Of a DNA stretch of 64,000 nucleotides, positions 18,353 through 27,323 are shown piece after piece. This stretch comes from Geminicoccaceae bacterium (GTDB taxonomy: Bacteria > Pseudomonadota > Alphaproteobacteria > Geminicoccales > Geminicoccaceae). Both the position numbers and the translations under genes were made by a program. Where the stretch lies: the NCBI GenBank assembly GCA_020638465.1, contig JACKIM010000002.1, positions 558,001 through 622,000 of the forward strand. The letters are read 5' to 3'. Position 1 is the first letter of the stretch; each line of letters starts with the position of its first letter. A model generated the notes under the pieces. It saw only the letters and a program-made list of their open reading frames with translations. It had not been told where the DNA came from and ran no database searches.

Positions 18353-19360
18353 TCAGACTGCCAGCCCGGTTTCTTCGTTGAACCGGTAAACCCGCTGGGC
18401 CGGCGCTGAGAGCCTGATTTCGGATCCGCTGGCAAGACCGCCGATCTCGTCCGTGGTCGCCCTGATGAGTTCTCCATTCACCAGGACGTCAAGGAAGAAA
18501 AAAGGACCGGCCGGCTCGATCAGCGCCACTTCGCCCGTCACGCTGAAGACGTCAGGGTCATCTTTCTCGTCGGCGGGTTTGAGGTCGTGGGGACGCAGTC
18601 CGAGAAGGATTCCGGCCTGGTCGGTGGAAGGGAACAGGTTCATCTTCGGCGAGCCGATGAACTCCGCCACGAAGCGATTGGCGGGATTGCGATAGACATC
18701 CATCGGCGCTGCGAACTGCTGCAGATGACCATGCGACAGTACGGCGATGCGGTCGGACATCACCATGGCCTCTTCCTGATCGTGGGTCACGAACAGCACG
18801 GTGAGACCGAGATCACGGGCCAGACGCTTGATCTCCGTGCGCATGTGCACCCGCAGGGCCGCGTCGAGATTGGATAACGGTTCGTCCATGAGCAGCGCCG
18901 TGGGATTTCGGACGATGGCCCGCCCCACGGCGACCCGCTGGCGCTGCCCGCCTGAGAGATCGGAGGGCATGCGTTCGAGCAGGTTGGCCAGCCCGAGGGT
19001 CTCCGAGGCCCAGGCAATCTGACCGTCGACCTGCTTGCTCTCGACCTTCTGCCGACGCAGTGGAAATGCGATGTTCTCGCGCACGGTCATGTGCGGGTAG
19101 AGTGCGTAGTCCTGGAAGACGAGGGCGATGTTGCGCTCCCGCGAATTGAGAGCGGCGACGTCCTGGCCGTCGAACAGGATACGGCCGCCGCTGATCTGCT
19201 CCAGTCCGGCGACACAATAGAGCAGGGTGGACTTGCCGCAGCCCGACGGGCCGAGCAGCGATACGAACTCGCCCTCGCGAACATCCAGATCGAGCCCGTG
19301 CAGGACCCGGGTCGCGCCATAGTCCTTGACGACATCTTCGATGGTGATTGAAGCGGACAT
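18353..19360 (-). CDS. Sugar/polyol ABC importer ATPase (MalK/UgpC family)
   Basis: This 335-residue CUT1-type ATPase has Walker A GPSGCGKST (about 38-46), Q-loop in LVFQDYALYPHMTV, signature LSGGQRQR, Walker B LLMDEPLSNLDAALR and the switch His in FVTHDQEEAM. The C-terminal regulatory/TOBE region is about 100 residues. The stop codon of the fused permease gene is only three bases upstream. It energises the import system of the fused permease and the Tat-exported binding protein. The similarity of a neighbouring dehydrogenase to sorbitol dehydrogenase suggests a polyol as cargo. Confidence 0.92.
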   Translation of the reverse strand: MSASITIEDVVKDYGATRVLHGLDLDVREGEFVSLLGPSGCGKSTLLYCVAGLEQISGGRILFDGQDVAALNSRERNIALVFQDYALYPHMTVRENIAFPLRRQKVESKQVDGQIAWASETLGLANLLERMPSDLSGGQRQRVAVGRAIVRNPTALLMDEPLSNLDAALRVHMRTEIKRLARDLGLTVLFVTHDQEEAMVMSDRIAVLSHGHLQQFAAPMDVYRNPANRFVAEFIGSPKMNLFPSTDQAGILLGLRPHDLKPADEKDDPDVFSVTGEVALIEPAGPFFFLDVLVNGELIRATTDEIGGLASGSEIRLSAPAQRVYRFNEETGLAV

Positions 19361-19363
19361 TCC

Positions 19364-21244
19364 TCAGCCCTTCACGGCGCCCGAAAGCGCCCCTTCGATG
19401 AGATATCTCTGGAAAGCGAATGCCACCACGACCGGCGGCAATACCGACAGTACGGAAGCCGCGAACATGGGACCATATTCATGAAAGCGTGCCTGAGCGA
19501 GAAAACCTGACAGTACGACCGGTATCGTTTGTGCTTCCGGGGTCGATGTCAGGATCACGGCAAAGAGGAACTCGTTCCAGCTGACAAGAAAGCCGAAGAT
19601 CGCAGCCGCCATCAATCCGGGGCGGATGACCGGCAGCAATACGCGCAACATCATCTGGAAATAGCTGCAGCCATCGATCCTGGCGGCGCGGTCGAGGCTC
19701 TGCGGTACACTCTCGAAAGTACTCTTCATCATCCAGGCGATGAGCGGCAGGAGAATCGACAGGTGTGCCACGACGAGGCCGACATGGGTGTCGATCAGCC
19801 CGATTGAACGGAAGATCACAAAAAACGGCAGAACCAGGGTCAGCGCCGGCGTCATACGCGTGAACAGCATCGACCACAGTCCGGCCTGGAAGACGCGGCT
19901 GCGTGGCCAGCGGGCGAACACATATCCGGCGAAGGGGGTCAGCATGAGAGCGGTGCCGACACTCGCCGCACCGACGATGAAGGAATTGAGCAGCGACAGC
20001 GGGACACGCTTGGCCTGAACCGAGGTGGTGCCACCGTCAGGAAAGAGGACTGCCTTGAAATTGTCGAAGGTCAGGGCCGAGGGAATGACCGAGGGCGGGA
20101 TCCGGATCAGGTCGCTGGCCGGCGTCACGCTCATCAGCACGAGCAGCAGGACAGGCATCGCCGACCATAGGAAGATCAGGAGTACCAGAAGACGGAAGCC
20201 CAGCCCGCCCAGGGTCGCACGGACGGCCGGCGACAGGAGAGGTGGCTTCACCGCCGGTGCGGGAATGCTGTAGGGGCGCGAGATGCGAACGGCGACATCG
20301 CCGTCCCGGGGTGCGGATACTGCGGCGGCTCGGCGCCTGGTCCGGCGCGGGCCGAGCACAAGCACGTAGAAGATTGCCAGAAGGAACGACATGCCGGTCA
20401 GCAGGTAGAGCATCGCGGCACCTTCGCCGAAGCGCAGGAACTGGAATGAATAGACGTAGCCGAGCCAGGCAAAGACGGTGGTCGCCTCGCCCGGGCCGCC
20501 ACGGGTCATGATCCAGATGATGTCGAAGGCCATCAGGGCATTGATCGTGGCGATGATGGTCACGAACAGCAGGCTCGGCTTCAGCCAGGGCAGGGTGATC
20601 TTGAAGAACCGGGTGATCGGCCCGGCACCATCCATCATGGCGGCCTTGTGCAGGCTCGCCGGCATCGACTGCAACCCCGCAAGGACCATGAGCGCGGTCA
20701 GGGGGGTCTGGTTCCAGACATGGGTCAGTGCCACCAGGTTGAGCGCCCGACCGCCATCGCCGAGCCAGGCAGTGGCAAGGAAGCCGAGACCCAGATCATG
20801 CAGCAGCCCGTTCAGCGCACCGATGTCACCGGCGAAGATGAATGACCACAAGACACCGATGGATACTGGTGCCATCGCCCATGGCACCAGCATCACCGAA
20901 CGCATGAAACCCCGGCCGCGAAACGACTCGTTCAGTACCAGGGCAATCGCGATCCCCAGTACCGTTGTTCCCACCAGCGAAAACCCGACAAAATGAATCG
21001 TGCGACCGAAGGCATTCCAGAAACTGTTGTCCGACAGCACGAAGCGGAAATTGTCGAGCCCGGCAAAGCTGTTCTTGCGGGTGATCGGGTTGGCCTTGTG
21101 CAATGCCAGCCAGATCGAATAGAGCAGCGGCAAGCCGACGATCAACCCGACGATCGACAGCGTCGGACCGACCGACAGATAGGCAAACAACGGCGGTCGC
21201 GGCCGTGCGACCGCCGCCTGGCTGTTTGTTTTTACCGTAATCAA
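19364..21244 (-). CDS. Fused MalF-MalG-type sugar ABC permease (two permeases in one polypeptide)
   Basis: This 626-residue protein contains what is normally two separate genes. The N-terminal half (about 1-300) is a MalF/UgpA-type permease with the EAA loop LHKAAMMDGAGPITRFFKIT. A positively charged linker of about 45 residues (RRTRRRAAAV and on) leads into a MalG/UgpE-type half (about 345-626) with its own EAA loop LDRAARIDGCSYFQMMLRVL. There is no internal stop, so the fusion is encoded, not a split pair. Both halves have about six membrane segments. CUT1 importers nearly always use two genes, so this is unusual. The gene lies between the binding protein and ATPase genes in one operon. Confidence 0.88.
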   Translation of the reverse strand: MITVKTNSQAAVARPRPPLFAYLSVGPTLSIVGLIVGLPLLYSIWLALHKANPITRKNSFAGLDNFRFVLSDNSFWNAFGRTIHFVGFSLVGTTVLGIAIALVLNESFRGRGFMRSVMLVPWAMAPVSIGVLWSFIFAGDIGALNGLLHDLGLGFLATAWLGDGGRALNLVALTHVWNQTPLTALMVLAGLQSMPASLHKAAMMDGAGPITRFFKITLPWLKPSLLFVTIIATINALMAFDIIWIMTRGGPGEATTVFAWLGYVYSFQFLRFGEGAAMLYLLTGMSFLLAIFYVLVLGPRRTRRRAAAVSAPRDGDVAVRISRPYSIPAPAVKPPLLSPAVRATLGGLGFRLLVLLIFLWSAMPVLLLVLMSVTPASDLIRIPPSVIPSALTFDNFKAVLFPDGGTTSVQAKRVPLSLLNSFIVGAASVGTALMLTPFAGYVFARWPRSRVFQAGLWSMLFTRMTPALTLVLPFFVIFRSIGLIDTHVGLVVAHLSILLPLIAWMMKSTFESVPQSLDRAARIDGCSYFQMMLRVLLPVIRPGLMAAAIFGFLVSWNEFLFAVILTSTPEAQTIPVVLSGFLAQARFHEYGPMFAASVLSVLPPVVVAFAFQRYLIEGALSGAVKG

Positions 21245-21274
21245 GGGTTTCCCCCTGTTGGGATCAACCTCTAT

Positions 21275-22573
21275 TTACTGGTATGAGGTCTTCAACGCCT
21301 CGGCCTGTTCGGCAAGCAGGGCGACGATCCCGTCGGTGTCACCGGCGCCGCGGATATATTCCTGGACACGCTGCATCATGAACAGGTCCCATTCCGGGAA
21401 CCAGATTTCCTTGGCAACCGAACGCGCCGTGGCCTTCTCGATCTGCTGGTTGGTAACATCGAGATTGCGCCACTTCCTGAAGCTCGCAACCACGTCCGGG
21501 TCGGCCATCAACTCCTTGTGGCCGGAACCGAGACCGAACGACAAGGCCCACTTCTTGCAGACGTGGTACTGCCCGTCCTCGGCCTTGCCGCCGAAGAACT
21601 GCAGCATGTTCCACACCCGTTCGGCATCGGCGTCTGCCCCCATCAGATAGCAGGCGGTCCAGGCGAAGGTGGAATGCGTCTTGCCGGGCATCAGGGCGTT
21701 GCTGACCTTGCCGGCGATCTTCGACAATTCGGGATTATTGACGACACTCTGATTGTAGTCGTGCATGAAACAGAACACGTGGCGGCCCGAGGAATAGGCC
21801 GGAATGCCTTCATTGGGCTGGGTCATGATGTCTTCCGCGACGAGCCCCTCGGCATAGAGCGTGCGGTAGAACTCGAGCACGGTACGCAATTCGGGCTGAT
21901 CGACGAAATTGCCATCGGCATCGAAGACTTCCGCCCCCTCGGCATACCATGACCCGAACAGCGACCATGACAGTTCCGGCCATTTCTGGCCCCAGGCACC
22001 GTTGAATGGCGCATCGGACACGCCATCCTTCTTGAACTTGCGGCAGGTATCGAGAAGCGCCTCGAAGCTGGCCGGCACCTCGGTACCGGTATTGGCCAGG
22101 GTTTCCTCATTGTAGAGAAAGGCCAGGTGCCCGGCGTAATAGGGCATGCCCGCGAACCGGCCATCGGGCAGCGACAGCGATGACAGGGAGGCCGGGAACA
22201 GACCGGCCTTGATCTCGTCCACGCCCGGCAGGCCTTCGAGATCGCGCGTCCAGCCAGCCGTATTCCAGCGTGCCACGCGATCTTCCTCGGCGTACAGCAT
22301 GTCGATCTTCTGGCCGCCGATCAGCTTGGTCTCGACGATCGGGTGATAGTCGCCGCTGACCAGCTCATAAACGACGTTCTCGTCATAGAGATCCATGAAG
22401 ATGCCGACATTCTCCTCGACCATCTGCGGCTGGAACTGCCATCCGATGAAGTCGATAGGGTCGGCCGGAGCCGCATGTGCGCGCCTTCCAAGCAGGCTCG
22501 CCGCCCCCAGTGCAGCGCCTCCCTGCAGAATCCGCCGGCGCGAGGTGAGAAAGCGATCGAGTTGATGGAACAT
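21275..22573 (-). CDS. Tat-exported sugar/polyol substrate-binding protein
   Basis: This 432-residue extracellular binding protein of the CUT1 importer has a twin-arginine signal: SRRRILQGGAALGAASLLG around residues 11-29, with cleavage expected after RAHA near residue 35. The mature protein has the usual family features, for example YYAGHLAFLYNEETLA and MPGKTHSTFAWTACYLMG. It is the first gene of the fused-permease/ATPase operon, directly downstream of AT-rich palindromes. Tat export is uncommon but known in this family and suggests folding before export. Confidence 0.88.
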   Translation of the reverse strand: MFHQLDRFLTSRRRILQGGAALGAASLLGRRAHAAPADPIDFIGWQFQPQMVEENVGIFMDLYDENVVYELVSGDYHPIVETKLIGGQKIDMLYAEEDRVARWNTAGWTRDLEGLPGVDEIKAGLFPASLSSLSLPDGRFAGMPYYAGHLAFLYNEETLANTGTEVPASFEALLDTCRKFKKDGVSDAPFNGAWGQKWPELSWSLFGSWYAEGAEVFDADGNFVDQPELRTVLEFYRTLYAEGLVAEDIMTQPNEGIPAYSSGRHVFCFMHDYNQSVVNNPELSKIAGKVSNALMPGKTHSTFAWTACYLMGADADAERVWNMLQFFGGKAEDGQYHVCKKWALSFGLGSGHKELMADPDVVASFRKWRNLDVTNQQIEKATARSVAKEIWFPEWDLFMMQRVQEYIRGAGDTDGIVALLAEQAEALKTSYQ

Positions 22574-22677
22574 GGCCGCAACCTCCTTGTTGATTTCGCT
22601 TCTTTTGCTCCGTGGCGCAAACGCCCTTTCCGATTTGTCCAGACTTGCCCATCGACAACAGGACTGACAACTGAAAA

Positions 22678-22757
22678 TTTCATTTTTATGAAAAATATAT
22701 GATATATTGGCAAGTTTCTCTTTGAAAATTCAACCGAATGAAGAAAGAATCTTCATT
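22678..22757. promoter_or_regulatory. AT-rich promoter/operator region of the sugar importer operon
   Basis: Two perfect inverted repeats lie here: TTTCAT-N4-ATGAAA at 22678-22693 and AATGAAGA-N5-TCTTCATT at 22737-22757. They sit upstream of the binding-protein gene and just after the rpiR-type gene, in a sequence much richer in A and T than its surroundings. They are good candidates for operators of the adjacent RpiR regulator. The second could also act as a hairpin after the regulator gene. Confidence 0.5.
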
Positions 22758-22763
22758 TTTCGA

Positions 22764-23666
22764 TCAATCCGACAGGGGGCGCCATTGATCCGGATCGATA
22801 TGGGCGACGAACTGGCGTTTGATGCGGCGGAGGGATTCCGTCGAGTTCTTGCGGCTGCGCATGGCGGCGCCGAAGGCGATCATGTCGATCGCAAGCAGCA
22901 TCGAATATCGCGCCGACGTCGGGCAGAGGACATCCCCCTCGTCATGAGTGTCGACCGGGATCGCCAGGTCGGCGGCCTCTTCGATTCGCGACTCAGGCGG
23001 ACAGATGGCGATGCAGTAGGCTCCGTATTCGTGCGCGATTCGCATCGCCTCGAGTGTCGCGTGGTTGTTGCCGCCCAGCGAGCAGCAGAGAATGACGTCC
23101 TCGCGGCGGGTCGTTGCTGCGAACATTGATTGCATGATGCCGTCGCGGCAGGGAATGACGGTCAGGCCGATACGGAACAGCCGGTTCTGCACTTCCTCGC
23201 AAAGCCAGCTGGATACTCCGCCGCTTCCAAAAGCGTAGATCGCCCGTGCCGCGAGCAGCCTGTCGATGGTCTGCTCGATGACATTTCCCGGAATCCTGAG
23301 GGCAATCGCGAGGCCGTGCCGGGCCCGGGTGACCGTATACTCGCGCATGTCCTCGAAGGTGGTGGGAGGAGTCGATCCTTCGAGATAACGCGCTCCGATG
23401 CTCATGGTTTCCATGACCATCAGCTTCAGGTCGCGAAGCCCGTCGCATCCCACACTCCTGCAGAAGCGGGTGATCGTCGGTGCCGAAACACCGATCCAAG
23501 AGACAAGTTCCTCGATAGGCTTGCCGACGAACTGGCGCGGGTAGGACAAGATGGCCAGGGCAATCTTGCTCTGGGTCTTCGACAATGTTGGCAGCATGTT
23601 GTGAATATGGCCAAGAATATCGGTATTCGAAACTTGGCGATGTCTGGCAGCTGCAGAGTTCGGCAT
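22764..23666 (-). CDS. RpiR-family transcriptional regulator (HTH + SIS domain)
   Basis: This 300-residue regulator has an N-terminal RpiR-type HTH (about residues 20-95, with SWIGVSAPTITRFCRSVGC as the recognition region). A SIS sugar-phosphate-binding domain follows at about 130-265 (AIYAFGSGGVSSWLCEEVQNR and DVILCCSLGGNNHATLEAM). Family members sense phosphosugars and repress or activate sugar-use genes. Its position directly upstream of the importer operon, with inverted repeats between them, suggests that it controls the importer. All genes from here to the GMC dehydrogenase are on the same strand. Confidence 0.9.
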   Translation of the reverse strand: MPNSAAARHRQVSNTDILGHIHNMLPTLSKTQSKIALAILSYPRQFVGKPIEELVSWIGVSAPTITRFCRSVGCDGLRDLKLMVMETMSIGARYLEGSTPPTTFEDMREYTVTRARHGLAIALRIPGNVIEQTIDRLLAARAIYAFGSGGVSSWLCEEVQNRLFRIGLTVIPCRDGIMQSMFAATTRREDVILCCSLGGNNHATLEAMRIAHEYGAYCIAICPPESRIEEAADLAIPVDTHDEGDVLCPTSARYSMLLAIDMIAFGAAMRSRKNSTESLRRIKRQFVAHIDPDQWRPLSD

Positions 23667-23795
23667 TTCTGGCCCATGTTATTCACCGGTCGCACCAATT
23701 TGCGCGGGCAATATAGTTCACGTGGTGGGGATATTGTCGAAAAATTGGCGATCAACCCGGTCGGATCGATCCCGGTCCGGGCGGAAATGTGTCGC

Positions 23796-24959
23796 TCAAT
23801 AGATTTTGCCGCGTGCGGATATCGGCCAGACGGTTTCCACCTTTCCGTGACGAACGCCCACATACCAGTCATGGAGGTTGGCGGTCGGGTCGCAGTGACC
23901 TGGAACCAGACGCAGCTTCTCGCCAACCTTGAGGATGCCCCGCTTGTCTTCAATCACACCATGCTCGTCGGAACACTTGACGTACCGGATGTCGTCACGG
24001 CCGAAAACGGATGGCAGGCCGCTGTCGACAGACTGGGCCTTCAGGCCGGCATCGCAGATTGCCAGGTCCGCTTTCACGTGACTCATGACCTGGGTCAGGA
24101 TGAAGAGGGCGTTTTCCCATTCGGCCTGGTCGATGCGTTGCCCGTCCTTGTCGAGAATGCGCCCGTAATCGGCATCCATGAAGGCGTAGGAGCCGCACTG
24201 CAACTCGTTGTAGATGCCCGAACCGGCCTCGAAGCAATAGGATCCGGTGCCGCCTCCTGAAACCAGTCCGGGCTCGAGCCCGACCGATTTCAACGCCTTC
24301 ACCGCGCTTTCCACGATCTCGATTGCAATGTCGAGCTCCGCCTTGCGGTCCTCGTATCTGTCGAGGTGCTGCATTGCACCCTGATAGGCCTGTATGCCGT
24401 CGAAGCTCAGGCCGGGTGCAATATCAATGGCTTTCGCCAGCGCAACAACGTCCTGCGATGTCGTCACGCCGCAACGCCCGGCACCGCAGTCGATCTCGAC
24501 AAGACAGCCGAGGTGGGTGTCATTTCTCTGCGTGGCTGTCGAAAGTTCCGCCACGTTGTCGATATCGTCGACACAGACAGTGATGTGCGAGCCGGACCTG
24601 GGAAGTCGTGCAAGACGGTCGATCTTGCGAGGATCGCGGACCTGGTTTGTCACCAGCACATCCTTGATGCCGCCGCGGACAAAGACCTCCGCTTCCGACA
24701 CCTTCTGGCAGCAGAGGCCGATTGCGCCACCGAGTCGTTCCTGCAACCTGGCGACGTCGACCGATTTGTGCATCTTGCCGTGGGCGCGGTGGCGCATGCC
24801 ATGCGCCCTGGCATAATCTCCCATCTTCCTGATATTGCGTTCCAGTGCATCAAGGTCGAGAATCAGGCATGGCGTCTGAATGTCCTTTTCGTCCATGCCC
24901 GGCACGGCGGGCACGTCGAAGCCGACCTCGAGCTCCTCGAAATGGATCGGTGCGGTCAT
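23796..24959 (-). CDS. DSD1/D-threonine aldolase-family PLP enzyme
   Basis: This 387-residue fold-III PLP enzyme starts at the ATG at 24959 (MTAPIHFEELEVGF); a much longer open frame upstream overlaps a divergent gene and is rejected. The PLP lysine is expected in HRAHGKMHKSVDVARLQ (about 57-73). Alanine-racemase-like barrel features follow, with GLVSGGGTGSY, and a C-terminal metal-binding region with the conserved SDEHG and VPGHCDPTANLHDWY. The His and Cys there match the metal site of D-threonine aldolase and D-threo-3-hydroxyaspartate dehydratase. The reaction is cleavage or dehydration of a D-beta-hydroxy amino acid. The gene is divergent from the two dehydrogenase genes. Confidence 0.87.
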   Translation of the reverse strand: MTAPIHFEELEVGFDVPAVPGMDEKDIQTPCLILDLDALERNIRKMGDYARAHGMRHRAHGKMHKSVDVARLQERLGGAIGLCCQKVSEAEVFVRGGIKDVLVTNQVRDPRKIDRLARLPRSGSHITVCVDDIDNVAELSTATQRNDTHLGCLVEIDCGAGRCGVTTSQDVVALAKAIDIAPGLSFDGIQAYQGAMQHLDRYEDRKAELDIAIEIVESAVKALKSVGLEPGLVSGGGTGSYCFEAGSGIYNELQCGSYAFMDADYGRILDKDGQRIDQAEWENALFILTQVMSHVKADLAICDAGLKAQSVDSGLPSVFGRDDIRYVKCSDEHGVIEDKRGILKVGEKLRLVPGHCDPTANLHDWYVGVRHGKVETVWPISARGKIY

Positions 24960-25157
24960 CGGTCTTTCTTCCTCAGTTGGCCGGGCACAGTTTGCGGCAA
25001 TCGGTATCGTTGCCGCAAACGTCTTCCGTGCCTGATCGAAATTCCAGAGATACCTTGGCTTGAACGATAGTGACGGCGTACCATCAGGGTCAATCAAGGA
25101 GCGCCCTCGGGCGAAGCCTTGTTCTTGAATGATGAGCCACAGGGGAGAAACAGCATC
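24960..25157. other. Divergent promoter region, D-hydroxy-amino-acid enzyme / dehydrogenase genes
   Basis: These 198 bases separate the minus-strand PLP-enzyme gene from the plus-strand dehydrogenase pair. They must hold both promoters. A short inverted repeat, TTTGCGGCAATCG around 24991 and TTGCCGCAAA around 25010, could be an operator. Confidence 0.4.
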
Positions 25158-25928
25158 ATGTATCTGGAAAAATACAATCTTGCCGATCGCGTCGCCGTCA
25201 TTACCGGAGGCAGTCGCGGAATCGGGCTGGCGACAGCCCATGCGCTGGCCGAGAACGGAGCCCGCATCGTCATTGCCGATATTCTCGCCGATGTTGGCCG
25301 GACGGCGGCGGAAGAACTTCGAGGCAAGGGGCACGACGCGCGCTTCGAGTTGCTGGATGTCACGAAACCGGACGATGTGACCGCGCTTGCCGACCGCCTG
25401 AGGGAGGAGATGGGGCGCCTCGATATCCTTGTCGCCAATGCCGGTATTGCCAGCAATGACAAGGGCGAGAGCTGTAGCGACCAGAACTGGAACCGGGTGA
25501 TCGACATCAATCTGAACGGTGTCTACTGGTGCAATCGGGCATTCGGTCGGCACATGCTGGAAGCCGGCCGCGGTGCGATCGTCAATATCGGTTCGATGTC
25601 CGGCATCGCCTCGAACAAGCCCCAGGAACAATCCCATTACAATGCGTCCAAGGCCGCCGTCCACATGTTGACGAAGTCGCTGGCGGGAGAATGGGCCCAG
25701 CGTGGAGTTCGAGTGAACGCCGTGGCACCCACCTATATCGTGACCGAAATGACAAAGGGTGGGATCGAGAATTCGCAGTGGTATCCGACCTGGATGGAGA
25801 TGACCCCGATGCATCGCTGCGGGGAACCGGATGAAATCGCATCGGTAGTCCTGTTCCTTGCCAGTGATGCCTCCAGCCTGCTCACCGGCTCCATTGTCGT
25901 CGCCGACGGCGGCTATACCTGCTGGTAG
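25158..25928 (+). CDS. Short-chain dehydrogenase/reductase
   Basis: This 256-residue SDR starts at the ATG at 25158 with GGAGAAA seven to thirteen bases upstream; a longer frame from 25119 is less likely. It has TGGSRGIG (about 17-24), an acidic residue after the second strand (ADILAD) suggesting NAD preference, NAGIAS, the catalytic Ser in NIGSMSGIASNKPQEQS, and the YxxxK in HYNASKAA. The NKPQEQSHYNASKAAV stretch is common among polyol- and gluconate-type SDRs. It is followed 11 bases later by a sorbitol-dehydrogenase-like gene, suggesting that two sugar oxidation steps are made from one message. Confidence 0.9.
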   Translation: MYLEKYNLADRVAVITGGSRGIGLATAHALAENGARIVIADILADVGRTAAEELRGKGHDARFELLDVTKPDDVTALADRLREEMGRLDILVANAGIASNDKGESCSDQNWNRVIDINLNGVYWCNRAFGRHMLEAGRGAIVNIGSMSGIASNKPQEQSHYNASKAAVHMLTKSLAGEWAQRGVRVNAVAPTYIVTEMTKGGIENSQWYPTWMEMTPMHRCGEPDEIASVVLFLASDASSLLTGSIVVADGGYTCW

Positions 25929-25939
25929 GAGGACGAGGA

Positions 25940-26704
25940 ATGAAGTTGCAGGACAAGGTTGCTGTCGTCACGGGCGGCGCACGCGGAATCGGCGCAGCGA
26001 TATGCCGGCGATATGCCGAAGAGGGAGCCAGGGTTTTCGTCGCCGACATTCTGGCCGAGGAGGCAGAAGCTACCGCCCGCGAGATCGGTGGCATCGGTGT
26101 CAGGCTCGACGTCACCAGCCGACGTTCCATCGATGACATGGTCGAAAGGGTTGTCGATGTCGCCGGTGGCATCGACATTCTTGTCAATGGAGCGGCTGTC
26201 TTCGACATGGCGCCTTTCCTCGAAATCACCGAGGAGAGCTATGACAGGCAGTTCCTCATCAACGTCAAGGGCACCCTGTTCACAAGCCAGGCGGTGGCCG
26301 CACGCATGGTGGAACGCGGCAAGGGGGGCAAGATCGTCAATTTTGCCAGTCAGGCCGGCCGTCGCGGCGAGGCCCTGGTCGCCGTCTACTGTGCGACCAA
26401 GGCTGCGATCATCAGCCTTACCCAGTCGATGGGGCAGGGGCTCATCAAGCATGGTATCAACGTCAATGGTATTGCCCCCGGCGTCATTGATACTCCCATG
26501 TGGGACGTCGTCGACGGGCTGTTTGCCAAATATGAAAATATACCAGTTGGCGAGAAAAAAAGACAGGTAGGCGAGGCGGTCCCCTACGGCCGCATGGGAC
26601 ATCCCGGGGATATCGTCGGTGCGGCAGTGTTCCTGGCCAGTTCCGATGCCGACTACATCGTTGCCCAGACGCTCAATGTCGATGGCGGCAACTGCATGAA
26701 CTGA
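25940..26704 (+). CDS. smoS: Sorbitol/polyol dehydrogenase (SmoS-like SDR)
   Basis: This 254-residue SDR closely follows the sequence I know for Rhodobacter sorbitol dehydrogenase SmoS, especially the blocks NFASQAGRRGEALVAVYCAT, HGINVNGIAPGVID, GEKKRQVGEAVPYGRMG and ADYIVAQTLNVDGGN. The cofactor motif is TGGARGIG (about 11-18), with Asp after strand two (VADILAE) for NAD. The catalytic Ser-Tyr-Lys are in FASQAG and VYCATKAA. It oxidises hexitols at C2 (D-glucitol to fructose, possibly galactitol). With the CUT1 importer and RpiR regulator nearby, it supports polyol use as the theme of this region. Confidence 0.82.
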   Translation: MKLQDKVAVVTGGARGIGAAICRRYAEEGARVFVADILAEEAEATAREIGGIGVRLDVTSRRSIDDMVERVVDVAGGIDILVNGAAVFDMAPFLEITEESYDRQFLINVKGTLFTSQAVAARMVERGKGGKIVNFASQAGRRGEALVAVYCATKAAIISLTQSMGQGLIKHGINVNGIAPGVIDTPMWDVVDGLFAKYENIPVGEKKRQVGEAVPYGRMGHPGDIVGAAVFLASSDADYIVAQTLNVDGGNCMN

Positions 26705-26729
26705 CGGGGTTCCGTACGGGCGGTCGCGA

Positions 26730-27161
26730 TCAGACCTCGCGGTCGATCTTCGCCAGTTCGACCGCAGCCCGGATGTCGATCTCGTTCAGCGTCGAGTCGA
26801 GGCGGGCATCGCCCGTCGCCTCGTAGCCGGTTTCAACGAGCTGGCGCAAGCGGTCAGGATTGTATGCTGCGACCCCCAGCCCGAGCGAGGCATCGCGCAG
26901 CTCCATCAGCATGTCCAGTGTGTCGCTGCCGTGCTGTCTGGCCCGCTCGTGACGTTCCTCGACGTCTTCGGCACCCTGGGCCGCGATGATCGACCCCAGG
27001 GATGCCAGGGGAGCGGCACCTGCCAGCTCCACCGGTGCCTGCGTTGCGCCTTGCGTGCGCGCCGCACTCTGGGAAAATGCATTTGCGCCCGTCGATGCCG
27101 TGCGATTCAGCGCCTGTCGCCGCTCCGCACGGCTCGGACCCGGCATGGATGCAATTCGCAT
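26730..27161 (-). CDS. fliX: Flagellar assembly regulator FliX
   Basis: This 143-residue protein is typical of FliX, found only in alphaproteobacteria. FliX works with the sigma-54 activator FlbD to couple flagellum assembly to class III/IV flagellar gene expression in Caulobacter. The conserved C-terminal half is visible here: LDMLMELRDASLGLG, then LDSTLNEIDIRAAVELAKID. The N-terminal third is low-complexity and variable, as usual. It is convergent with the dehydrogenase pair and has no flagellar gene next to it, although fliX is often beside flgI. A CtrA box lies about 60 bases before its start. Confidence 0.88.
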   Translation of the reverse strand: MRIASMPGPSRAERRQALNRTASTGANAFSQSAARTQGATQAPVELAGAAPLASLGSIIAAQGAEDVEERHERARQHGSDTLDMLMELRDASLGLGVAAYNPDRLRQLVETGYEATGDARLDSTLNEIDIRAAVELAKIDREV

Positions 27162-27219
27162 GGGTCACACTCCGGTTGAAGATGGAACGGTCTGTGCTTC
27201 CTCATCCTGAAGGCACAAG

Positions 27220-27236
27220 GTTAACGAATCGTTAAC
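27220..27236 (-). promoter_or_regulatory. Candidate CtrA box upstream of fliX, containing a GANTC site
   Basis: GTTAACG-AAT-CGTTAAC at 27220-27236 is a perfect palindrome that reads TTAA-N7-TTAA on both strands, the CtrA consensus. Its centre, GAATC, is a GANTC site of the cell-cycle methylase CcrM. It sits about 60 bases before fliX. Control by CtrA, and possibly by methylation state, is inferred. Confidence 0.68.
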
Positions 27237-27323
27237 GGCACGTTGATGGTCGGCTCGCGACCTCCGTGTTCCCGTTCAGGTTACTTGTCGGTGTCATGCG
27301 AATTTCCCTGATCGACGACCCTG

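Noticed and set aside
24960..25814. Long N-terminal extension of the PLP-enzyme frame
   Set aside because: It would run through the divergent dehydrogenase gene. The ATG at 24959 gives the expected family length and start.
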